DNA of 15,586 bases. It comes from an uncultured Candidatus Saccharibacteria bacterium (GTDB lineage: Bacteria; Patescibacteriota; Saccharimonadia; Saccharimonadales; Saccharimonadaceae). Positions 5,757 through 12,531 of this stretch are shown one piece after another. How positions within the stretch are numbered: position 1 is the stretch's first letter; every line of letters starts with the position of its first letter. Both the position numbers and the translations under genes were made by a program. A model generated the notes under the pieces. That model did not search any database. It saw only the letters and a program-made list of their open reading frames with translations, and was not told the origin of the DNA. The stretch spans positions 1-15,586 of the forward strand of contig CALJRR010000082.1 in the NCBI GenBank assembly GCA_937976315.1. Direction: 5' to 3'.

Positions 5757-7526
5757 ATGGCAGAAAAAATCGTCAATATTGCGGATTCGGTAACGGTTGG
5801 CGAGTTGGCCGAAACTCTGGGATTGTCAGTAACTACGCTGATTGGTGAATTGTTTAAAAACGGAATCGCTGCGACAATTAATCAGCGACTAGATTTTGAG
5901 ACTGCACAGATTATTGTTGAAGAATTGGGGCTGGATGTGCAGCTGAAGCGAAAGACGGTTTCTGCGGAAATTCATCATCATGCGCATAAATTATCAGACA
6001 AGGCAGTTCCTCGTCCGCCAATTGTGGCTGTGATGGGGCATGTTGACCACGGTAAAACGAGTTTGCTAGATGCGATTCTTGATAAGAAAACAGCGGCTAG
6101 TGAAGCCGGAGGAATTACTCAGCATATTAGCGCTTATCAAGCACAGCGCAACGGACGAACTATCACTTTACTGGATACTCCAGGTCACGAGGCTTTTGCG
6201 GCGCTAAGGCAGCACGGAGCTACACTGACTGATGTGGTGATTATCGTGGTGGCGGCGGATGATGGAGTTAAACCTCAGACTGTTGAGGCTATTCGATTTG
6301 CTAGGTCAGCTAACGCTAAAATTGTGGTGGCAATTAATAAGATTGATAAAGAGGCGGCTAATCCGCAACTGGTGAAGACTCAATTGGCATCTGAACATGG
6401 CTTGAATCCTGAAGAATGGGGTGGCGACACTGTGATGGTTGAGGTTAGTGCAAAAACTGGTCAGAACTTAGATAAGCTTTTAGATATGGTTTTATTGGTG
6501 GCGGATATGGAAGATTTGCGCGCAGATGAAGATGTTCCGGCTGAAGGTTTGGTTATTGAGGCGCACATGGAAACTGGTCGTGGCGCCGTAGTTGGCTTGT
6601 TGGTGGAGAATGGTCATTTGAAACCTGGTCATTATCTGGTTGCTGGGACGGCTTACGGGCGAGTCCGAACGCTTCAAGATTTCCGTGGTAAAACTGTTAA
6701 AGATGCAGGTCCAAGTATGCCAGTGAATATGACCGGATTTAAGGAATTGCCACAATTCGGTGATGGATTTGAGATTGCGAAGAGTGAAAAAGAAGCTCGC
6801 AATTTGGCGCAAAAGGCTAAAATTGAACAAGAGAAAATGGCAGCCACAACCAATGTTACTGGTGCAGATATTCTTAAGATGATGAATCGAAAGCTTGATG
6901 CGGAAGAATTTAACGTAATCGTTAAGGCCGACGTCCAGGGTTCGGTAACGTCTGTGGTTGATAGTTTGAAGTTGATTGACACGAATGGCGAGGTTGAGCT
7001 TCATGTTGTCGGAACTGGTGTTGGCAATATTTCCGAGAACGATATTCATTTGGCGGTCGGTGAAAATACGGTGATTTATGGCTTTAATGTCGATTTGCCA
7101 CCAGCAGTTAAGCGATTAGCAGCGCGTGAACATGTGGAAGTGCGAATTTTTAAGGTAATTTATGAACTATTGGATGACGCTAAGGCTTCAATGGAGGCTT
7201 TGCTAGCGCCAGAAATCGTTGAAACTGAAATTGGTGAGTTGGAAGTTAAGGGCGTATTTAGGACGATGCGCGAAGAAGTAATCGCTGGCGGTGAAGTGAA
7301 GCGCGGTAAAGTCGCTAAGGACTTGCTGGTGCGCGTAAAACGTGGCGGAGAACAAATTGCCGAGGTTGAAGTTTCTTCGGTGCAGCGTCAACAGCAGGAA
7401 GCTAAGGAAGTCTTTGAGGGTGAAATGTGTGGATTGAGCCTCAGGACAAAGAAAAAAATTACCTTAGAAATTGGCGACAAGCTAGAGTTCTTTACTAGGG
7501 AATTAGTGAAGAAAACTCTGGGATAG
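5757..7526 (+). CDS. infB: Translation initiation factor IF-2
   Basis: A 589-residue GTPase that places fMet-tRNA on the 30S subunit and promotes subunit joining. Residues 1-60 form a single IF2_N-like domain (VTVGELAETLGLSVTTLI). The G domain has GHVDHGKT (94-101), GGITQHIS (118-125), DTPGH (140-144), NKID (194-197) and a SAK motif. Domains II-IV follow, including the C-terminal fMet-tRNA-binding half. The long linker N-terminus of E. coli IF-2 is missing, as in other compact genomes. The SD region is strong, GGAGGTGA (5737-5744) plus GAGGAG (5745-5750), with the second set 6 nt before the ATG. The usual neighbours nusA and rbfA are absent on both sides. Confidence 0.98.
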   Translation: MAEKIVNIADSVTVGELAETLGLSVTTLIGELFKNGIAATINQRLDFETAQIIVEELGLDVQLKRKTVSAEIHHHAHKLSDKAVPRPPIVAVMGHVDHGKTSLLDAILDKKTAASEAGGITQHISAYQAQRNGRTITLLDTPGHEAFAALRQHGATLTDVVIIVVAADDGVKPQTVEAIRFARSANAKIVVAINKIDKEAANPQLVKTQLASEHGLNPEEWGGDTVMVEVSAKTGQNLDKLLDMVLLVADMEDLRADEDVPAEGLVIEAHMETGRGAVVGLLVENGHLKPGHYLVAGTAYGRVRTLQDFRGKTVKDAGPSMPVNMTGFKELPQFGDGFEIAKSEKEARNLAQKAKIEQEKMAATTNVTGADILKMMNRKLDAEEFNVIVKADVQGSVTSVVDSLKLIDTNGEVELHVVGTGVGNISENDIHLAVGENTVIYGFNVDLPPAVKRLAAREHVEVRIFKVIYELLDDAKASMEALLAPEIVETEIGELEVKGVFRTMREEVIAGGEVKRGKVAKDLLVRVKRGGEQIAEVEVSSVQRQQQEAKEVFEGEMCGLSLRTKKKITLEIGDKLEFFTRELVKKTLG

Positions 7527-7562
7527 ACAATTTTCTGAATAGTAATCACGTGATATTATTGA

Positions 7563-7595
7563 TATAATTTAGATATATAGAAAAAGAAAAGGAGG
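7563..7595 (+). promoter_or_regulatory. -10 element and SD of the DUF5663-like gene
   Basis: TATAAT (7563-7568) has no clear -35; the palindrome ATCACGTGAT (7545-7554) occupies the spacer. Predicted start is near 7575. AAGGAGG (7589-7595) ends only 3 nt before the ATG, an unusually short gap. Confidence 0.5.
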
Positions 7596-7598
7596 ACT

Positions 7599-8072
7599 AT
7601 GTTCCAACTGAATGAAGAATTTCTTAAAGAATTGGGGCTGGACCAGCTGCCGGAAGATCAGCAAAAATCGTTGTTGCAGCATATTTATAGTGAATTGGAG
7701 CTTCGAGTTGGCGAACGATTAAGCCAGGGAATGAGCAATGCTCAGCTGGAGGAGTTTGCGGGAATTATTGATAAAACTCCTGGTGCTGTGGATGATTTTC
7801 TGATGAAACATGCGCCTAATTATCAACAGGAGCCAATGTTGCAGAAAATGTCACAAGCTTCAGGTTTGCCAGTTGACGATCCGCGTCTGAAGGATGAATT
7901 TGCAGCTACTAAGTGGCTGGAGGTTAATCGCCCAGATTATCGTGACGTTGTGGCTGCGGTTATGGCTGATCTTAAGAAGGAAATTATAGCGAATAAAGAT
8001 GCTATTTTAGGTGGCATGAGTGCACCTTCAGCGCCGCAGCAGACTCAAAGCGACTTTGATTTGGCTGCTTAG
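7599..8072 (+). CDS. DUF5663-like protein of unknown function
   Basis: A 157-residue acidic, soluble, mostly helical protein. The opening FLKELGLDQLPEDQQKSLLQHIYSELELRVGERLSQGMS resembles DUF5663 proteins, small CPR proteins of unknown function; this is from memory. Residues 1-60 are the recognisable part. Residues about 95-140 form more amphipathic helices (KWLEVNRPDYRDVVAAVMADLKKEI), and the tail is Ser/Pro/Gln-rich. It has no signal peptide, membrane helix or catalytic motif. It follows infB by 72 nt with its own -10, so it may be only partly co-expressed. Its terminator lies within the convergent fmt gene. Confidence 0.7.
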   Translation: MFQLNEEFLKELGLDQLPEDQQKSLLQHIYSELELRVGERLSQGMSNAQLEEFAGIIDKTPGAVDDFLMKHAPNYQQEPMLQKMSQASGLPVDDPRLKDEFAATKWLEVNRPDYRDVVAAVMADLKKEIIANKDAILGGMSAPSAPQQTQSDFDLAA

Positions 8073-8081
8073 TCAGTGAAT

Positions 8082-8969
8082 TTAGACTTGATGACCGCGG
8101 ATAAATTCTTCTGCGGTCATTGTTTTTCCGCTGGGTGCGATGAGCTCGTCGATGATTAAATAGTTGCCGTCGGCAAATTTTTTATCAAGATGAGAATTCG
8201 GAGTTTTGTCGCAATGAGATTTCGTGATGATGATATCTCGATCGTCAATTGTCATTCGACTACGCGGAAACCCGAGGTGTGCGCGAACGTGGGCTTCAGC
8301 CTCGGCGGCGGTCATACGCTCCATATCGAGCCATGAATTATCCTTGTTTAATAATTGGCAATATGAAGCCCGAGAATCGTCCTGTGGTGTTGGTTGAAGA
8401 CCCCCATTGATGATGTTTGGCAAGTTTTTTATTAGCAGAGAAGTGCCGTCGTGAAATAATTTGTCGTATAATTCGAACTTTGTTTCTTTTCCAGTGAGGG
8501 CTTGTCGAGTTTGGGTGTATATGGGGCCGGCATCCATTTTACTATCAAGTTGCATTATCGATACGCCAGTTTCGGTATCTCTATTGGCTATAGCTGATTC
8601 GATAGGCGAGGGTCCTCGATATTTTGGTAGTAGAGAAGGGTGAACATTGATAATTCCCGGTGTAAATAAGTCGATAATTGACTGGGGAATGATTTTTCCG
8701 TATGCAACCAAAACTCCCGTTACTGGCTGAAGTTGTTTTATGTAGTCGGTAATTTCACTGACTTTGCTTGGCTGCAAAACTGGAATATCGTGAGATTTAG
8801 CGAATGTTTTTACTGGAGGTTCGGTAAGTTTGTGTCCGCGACCGCGCTTGGTGTCGGGCTTGGTGATAACGCAAACAACGTTAAATCCCTCTTCAACGAG
8901 AGCTTCTAAGGTGATTAGACTGTAATTTTCAGTCCCAAAGAATACTATTTTCGGCGATGTCTTTGTCAT
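8082..8969 (-). CDS. fmt: Methionyl-tRNA formyltransferase
   Basis: Transfers a formyl group from 10-formyl-tetrahydrofolate to Met-tRNA(fMet), the initiator used by IF-2. It has 295 residues (E. coli 315). The N-terminal Rossmann-type domain starts KIVFFGTENYS. The catalytic set is visible: Asn108 and His110 in NVHPSLLPKYRGPSPI (108-123), and Asp146 in DSKMDAGPI (142-150). The C-terminal OB-like tRNA-binding domain follows (RAHLGFPRSRM). Its start overlaps the def coding end by 41 nt, so the two are translated from one message. Its 3' end carries the antisense terminator of the neighbouring plus-strand gene. Confidence 0.96.
   Translation of the reverse strand: MTKTSPKIVFFGTENYSLITLEALVEEGFNVVCVITKPDTKRGRGHKLTEPPVKTFAKSHDIPVLQPSKVSEITDYIKQLQPVTGVLVAYGKIIPQSIIDLFTPGIINVHPSLLPKYRGPSPIESAIANRDTETGVSIMQLDSKMDAGPIYTQTRQALTGKETKFELYDKLFHDGTSLLIKNLPNIINGGLQPTPQDDSRASYCQLLNKDNSWLDMERMTAAEAEAHVRAHLGFPRSRMTIDDRDIIITKSHCDKTPNSHLDKKFADGNYLIIDELIAPSGKTMTAEEFIRGHQV
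8091..8127 (+). terminator. Plus-strand terminator embedded in the fmt 3' end
   Basis: ATGACCGC (8091-8098) pairs perfectly with GCGGTCAT (8113-8120) and is followed by TGTTTTT. It lies 19 nt after the stop of the DUF5663-like gene and inside the antisense coding end of fmt. No T-run follows on the minus strand, so it should act only for plus-strand transcription. Confidence 0.7.
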
Positions 8970-9504
8970 AATCTAGCGGTTGCAACTCGCCTTTCTCATC
9001 GAGCGTATAAAAAGCGTCTTTCTTATCCTTAATATGGTCTATGAAAACTAATCCGTTGCAGTGGTCTATCTCGTGCTGTAATACGCGCGCCAAAAATCCT
9101 TCGGCTTTAATTCGCACTTCTTCGCCATCTAAATTCATGGCTTTTACGCGAATTTTACTGTAGCGGGGAACTTTTCCGTAAATGCTTTTAACGCTTAAAC
9201 ACCCTTCAAAATCTTCGACAATTTCGCCTTCATATTTCACGATTTCTGGATTGATAAGAGTGATGAATTCGCGAGTTGATTTTCTCTCAAAGTCGGCTCG
9301 AACAATCACAACACGCTCTAATTTGTCGACTTGAACTGCAGCCAGGGCGGCGCTAATCTCGTGAGGTCTGGAATCTTCCCAGTCCAGCGCGGCTGCGGTC
9401 ATTTCGTCTGCCAGTTTTATAGCATCATTAGTAACAACGTGGATTTTCGATGATTTTTGGCGAAGATGTGGGTTTGGTAATGTGATAATATCGTCTTTTG
9501 TCAT
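8929..9504 (-). CDS. def: Peptide deformylase with divergent motif 1
   Basis: Removes the N-formyl group from nascent proteins. It has 191 residues from the ATG at 9504. EGCLS (100-104, Cys102) and QHEIDH (143-148) supply the Cys/His/His metal site and catalytic Glu145. Motif 1, normally GxGLAAxQ, reads SAALAAVQ (51-58): both glycines are lost while the Gln that contacts the active site stays. The tail after residue 160 is long and acidic. I chose 9504 over the ATG at 9510 because TATAAT (9517 to 9512) ends 1 nt before 9510 but 7 nt before 9504, so only the latter is likely inside the mRNA. It follows priA by 20 nt and overlaps fmt. Confidence 0.92.
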   Translation of the reverse strand: MTKDDIITLPNPHLRQKSSKIHVVTNDAIKLADEMTAAALDWEDSRPHEISAALAAVQVDKLERVVIVRADFERKSTREFITLINPEIVKYEGEIVEDFEGCLSVKSIYGKVPRYSKIRVKAMNLDGEEVRIKAEGFLARVLQHEIDHCNGLVFIDHIKDKKDAFYTLDEKGELQPLDYDKDIAENSILWD

Positions 9505-9511
9505 TATCATA

Positions 9512-9520
9512 ATTATACCA
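9512..9520 (-). promoter_or_regulatory. Extended -10 of def, leaderless
   Basis: On the minus strand TGGTATAAT (9520 to 9512) sits in the 20-nt gap between the priA stop and the def ATG. The -35 must lie inside the priA coding end. It gives def-fmt their own promoter in addition to read-through from priA. Confidence 0.65.
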
Positions 9521-9524
9521 GAAA

Positions 9525-11465
9525 TTACAGTAGACTTACAGGGTCAAGCTCGTACTGCCAGTGTGATGGCGGCAGGAAATCCAAGACGTCAAGAAGCTCT
9601 TGTCGTTTGGGACTTTTTACTACGATTTGCCATCGATATGTATCGCGGACGCGCTCATAAAAAGCGGGCGTTGGTCCAAAAACTTCAATGTTATCAAAAT
9701 TGGATTTTAATAATTCGGACAATTTTTTCGCGTTCCTTATGGCGGCGGCTTCGGTTTTATAAACGCAGGTTAATTTTAATAAGTAAGTGAAAGGCGGAAA
9801 GTTGGTTTTTTGCCGCTGAGATATGGTTCTTTGATAAAATTCTGTATAGTTTTGAGAGAGTCCGTTTGTGATGGAGGGGTGATTTGGTTGATATGACTGG
9901 ACGACGACTTCTGTTGGCGTGCTTGACCTGCCGACGCGGCCGACGACTTGGGCGAGCAATTGAAATGTTCGTTCGGGTGATGAATAGTCGGGGAGGGAAA
10001 GTCCGGTGTCGGCTTGAACGACTCCGACGACTGTTAAATGTGGCAAATCTAGTCCTTTGGCGATAACTTGCGTGCCGATAATTATATCTATTTCGCCATT
10101 TTTCAGTTCATCATAACGCTCGTCTACGGTAGCCTTCAAATCGGTGTCTTTATCAAATCGAGCAATTTTTTTATTCGGGAATAACCTCTGTAATTCGTCT
10201 TCAATTCGCTTAGTTCCGATACCTTTGTGGATGATGTCGGCGTTTTTACATTCAGGGCAACTAGTAGGAACTTTGGTCGAAAAACCGCAAATGTGGCATG
10301 ACAATTTATGACTATCCGCATGCAGGGTGAGCGGAATAAAACAGCGTGGACAACCAGCCTGCCAGCCGCAGTTATCGCATAATGTGATTGATGCTGTGCC
10401 GCGCCGATTGTGAAAAATAAGAACTTGCTCATTTTTTGATAACGCTGTGTTTATGGATTTCAAGAGTGGGTCAGAGAGAAATTGATGTTGAGTAAAATTG
10501 TTGCGCTTTGTCATGTCGATCAGCGTCACGTTGGGGCGAACGGTGTCTGGTCTTGCTGGTTTTGTCATTGTAATGATTGGCGTGTTTGATTTTTTTGCAA
10601 CGTAATAGTCGGCGACTGCTGGGGTGGCGCTACCTAGAATTAGCTTACCGCGGTGTTGATTTGTAAGGATTGAGGCGACGCGAAGAGCTGAATATCGAGG
10701 AGACTGCTCCTGCTTGAAGCTCGGTTCATGACACTCATCAATTACCACAAGTCCAAGTTGTTGCACGGGCGCAAAAAGGGCAGATCGTGGACCGATAATT
10801 ACTACTGGATCGTTTGAGCTGATGACTCTTTTCCAAATTGCATATCGTTGTGCTTCGGTTTGTTTGGAATGGGTGACTATGACATTTGGTAGATGAGCAG
10901 AAAATTCAGCAACCAGTTGCGAAGTTAGGGCGATTTCGGGGACTAAAATTATCGCCGATCGCTCTTCTTTTAAGGCTTGTTTTACGGCTTCTATGTACAC
11001 TAGGGTTTTTCCTGAGCCAGTTACGCCGTGTAAAAGTACCGTTCCGGAATGGAGATTTTCGATGGTCTGGAGGGCTGATTTTTGCTCATCTGTGAATACA
11101 TTTTTTGTTCGATTTTCTGTTGGATTAACTGGGGTCGACTGGTTAATTGAGCGACGTTTTTTGGATAATCCGCTGGGTAAAATTGCTTGCCAGACGGTCG
11201 CTTGGTGTGTGGCATAATATTTGCTCATCCATATAGCAGTCTGAACGAGTTCGATTGGCAAGGGATATTCTTCAATGATTTTACTAATTGGCTTGACTTC
11301 AAAATCGGGCTGCCGAACTTCTTGTAGAACTACACCAATAGCATTGATTTTGCCGATTTCTATAGCAACAATCGTTCCAGTTGGCAGCCTTTCCTCCGAA
11401 GAATACGTAAACGAACTTGCGTCGACGCGTACGATTCTTGTTGGCGAAACCAAATAGTAATGCAT
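9525..11465 (-). CDS. priA: Primosomal helicase PriA
   Basis: A 3'-5' superfamily-2 helicase that rebuilds the replisome at stalled forks. It has 646 residues from the ATG at 11465 (E. coli 732). An N-terminal DNA-binding domain (1-100) precedes the helicase core: Walker A GVTGSGKT (147-154), DECHE (243-247) where DEEH is usual, GSATP (278-282), then GTQVIAKGLDLPH and QVVGRVGRSS as motifs V and VI. Eight cysteines in pairs (363/366, 372/375, 390/393, 403/406) form the two zinc sites. The frame stays open to 11645, but upstream codons cross a TATAAT (11477 to 11472) and the divergent gene; 11465 lies 6 nt after that -10. Confidence 0.96.
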   Translation of the reverse strand: MHYYLVSPTRIVRVDASSFTYSSEERLPTGTIVAIEIGKINAIGVVLQEVRQPDFEVKPISKIIEEYPLPIELVQTAIWMSKYYATHQATVWQAILPSGLSKKRRSINQSTPVNPTENRTKNVFTDEQKSALQTIENLHSGTVLLHGVTGSGKTLVYIEAVKQALKEERSAIILVPEIALTSQLVAEFSAHLPNVIVTHSKQTEAQRYAIWKRVISSNDPVVIIGPRSALFAPVQQLGLVVIDECHEPSFKQEQSPRYSALRVASILTNQHRGKLILGSATPAVADYYVAKKSNTPIITMTKPARPDTVRPNVTLIDMTKRNNFTQHQFLSDPLLKSINTALSKNEQVLIFHNRRGTASITLCDNCGWQAGCPRCFIPLTLHADSHKLSCHICGFSTKVPTSCPECKNADIIHKGIGTKRIEDELQRLFPNKKIARFDKDTDLKATVDERYDELKNGEIDIIIGTQVIAKGLDLPHLTVVGVVQADTGLSLPDYSSPERTFQLLAQVVGRVGRSSTPTEVVVQSYQPNHPSITNGLSQNYTEFYQRTISQRQKTNFPPFTYLLKLTCVYKTEAAAIRNAKKLSELLKSNFDNIEVFGPTPAFYERVRDTYRWQIVVKSPKRQELLDVLDFLPPSHWQYELDPVSLL

Positions 11466-11504
11466 GTTCATATTATATCGCGAAAAAAATGCTAAAATAA
11501 GCAT
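11466..11504. promoter_or_regulatory. Compact divergent promoter region of priA and the PRT-like gene
   Basis: Only 39 bp separate the two ATGs. The minus -10 is TATAAT (11477 to 11472) and the plus -10 is TGCTAAAAT (11490-11498). Each ATG lies 6 nt after its own -10. The -35 position of each promoter falls on or near the -10 of the other, so the two cannot easily be occupied at once. Confidence 0.65.
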
Positions 11505-12164
11505 ATGTATTTTGAGAGTCGTTCGCAGGCTGGGGCAATTCTGGCTGATCAAGTACTGGAAAAGTATCGCTATGAAAACTGCGCGGTGGTTGCAATTGGA
11601 GAAGGTGGCGTGTTGATTGGTGAGCAAATTGCAGTGAAGCTTCACTGTGTTCTTATGATGTTGTTGAGCGAGGGGATTGAGATTCCTGGGGAAAGTTTAA
11701 GCATCGGGGCGATGTCACAGTCTGGGCAATTTACGTATAATAGTCAATTTTCTGACGGTGAAATTAATGAATATACTAGTGAATTTCACGGTTATCTGGA
11801 AGAAAAAAAGCGTGAGGCTCATCAGAAAATGAATAGGCTTTTGGGCGATGGTGGAATTATTGATAAGGATATGCTGAAGGATCGGGTGGTGATTTTGGCG
11901 AGTGATGGTTTTGGTGATGATTTATCGGTTTTGGACGTGGCTTTGAGTTTTCTGAAGTCTGTTCGGATTGAGAAATTGGTGATTGCGGTGCCGTTTTGTG
12001 GCGTGGCGGCGGTGGATAAATTGCATATGACAGTTGATGAAATGCATATTTTGGATGTGAAGGAGAATTTTATGGGATTAAATCATTATTATGAGGATAA
12101 TACATTGCCGTCCAAAGAGGAAACGATAGCGAAAATCAATCAGGTTATTTTGAATTGGAAGTAA
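11505..12164 (+). CDS. Phosphoribosyltransferase-like protein with degenerate PRPP loop
   Basis: 219 residues. The outline matches the predicted phosphoribosyltransferases of COG1926: FESRSQAGAILADQVL (3-18), VVAIGEGGVLIGEQIA (28-43), PGESLSIGA (61-69), the core strand VVILASDGFG (128-137) and VIAVPFCGVAAV (159-170). The PRPP-binding signature of active enzymes (VDDxxxTGxT) reads ASDGFGDDLSV: one acidic residue and a Gly remain but the TG-T part is gone. PRPP binding is therefore doubtful and the protein may bind another ligand or act structurally. It sits 39 bp from divergent priA. Its start lies 6 nt after a TAAAAT -10, predicting a leaderless mRNA. Confidence 0.7.
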   Translation: MYFESRSQAGAILADQVLEKYRYENCAVVAIGEGGVLIGEQIAVKLHCVLMMLLSEGIEIPGESLSIGAMSQSGQFTYNSQFSDGEINEYTSEFHGYLEEKKREAHQKMNRLLGDGGIIDKDMLKDRVVILASDGFGDDLSVLDVALSFLKSVRIEKLVIAVPFCGVAAVDKLHMTVDEMHILDVKENFMGLNHYYEDNTLPSKEETIAKINQVILNWK

Positions 12165-12169
12165 AAAAC

Positions 12170-12226
12170 TTGTCGGGTGTTGTAAAATTGTGATAAACTT
12201 TAATTAAGAAAGATGCGTTAGGGAGG
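12170..12226 (+). promoter_or_regulatory. Promoter and SD of the winged-helix gene
   Basis: TTGTCG (12170-12175), 18 bp, TAAACT (12194-12199) with an upstream TGA. Predicted start is near 12206. The SD GGGAGG (12221-12226) ends only 2 nt before the ATG. Confidence 0.5.
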
Positions 12227-12228
12227 TT

Positions 12229-12531
12229 ATGTTAGACGTTTTTATTACATCTAGGGTGCGGCGAAAAATTGTAGTAGTATACGCTAAGTATCCTGATTTT
12301 CACACACATGTTCGCGGATTAGCAAAGCTAATTAAGGAAGATCCTGGAAATATTCAACGAGAATTGAAGCGACTAGAAAAGGTTGGATTTTTGCAGAGTG
12401 AAAAGCAGGGCAACTCACGTACGTATTTCACTAATAAACAATTCCCAATTTTTAAGGAATTGCAAAGTATGGTGATTAAATCTCAGCAATATTCAGCGCG
12501 ATCAAAGCGCGGCATGGCTGATAAAGACTAA
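12229..12531 (+). CDS. Winged-helix (ArsR-like) transcriptional regulator
   Basis: A 100-residue DNA-binding protein. FITSRVRRKIVVVYAKYPD (5-23) is a first helix. VRGLAKLIKEDPGNIQRELKRLEKVGFL (28-55) is a helix-turn-helix ending in the recognition helix, and QSEKQGNSRTYFTNKQFP (56-73) is the beta wing. There are no cysteine or histidine clusters for metal sensing, and the basic C-terminal tail (SARSKRGM) is short. Such single-domain regulators usually act as dimers. Its stop and the recJ start share a base (TAATG), so the two are translationally coupled and the regulator may control this operon. The ligand is unknown. Distance from SD to ATG is very short. Confidence 0.8.
   Translation: MLDVFITSRVRRKIVVVYAKYPDFHTHVRGLAKLIKEDPGNIQRELKRLEKVGFLQSEKQGNSRTYFTNKQFPIFKELQSMVIKSQQYSARSKRGMADKD

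Noticed and set aside
6492..7049. 185-codon minus-strand frame
   Set aside because: Antisense shadow of infB; low-complexity residues and no SD or promoter.
9505..11645. Priming of priA from a start upstream of 11465, up to 11645
   Set aside because: The extra residues cross the priA -10 and the divergent gene and are unlike any PriA N-terminus.
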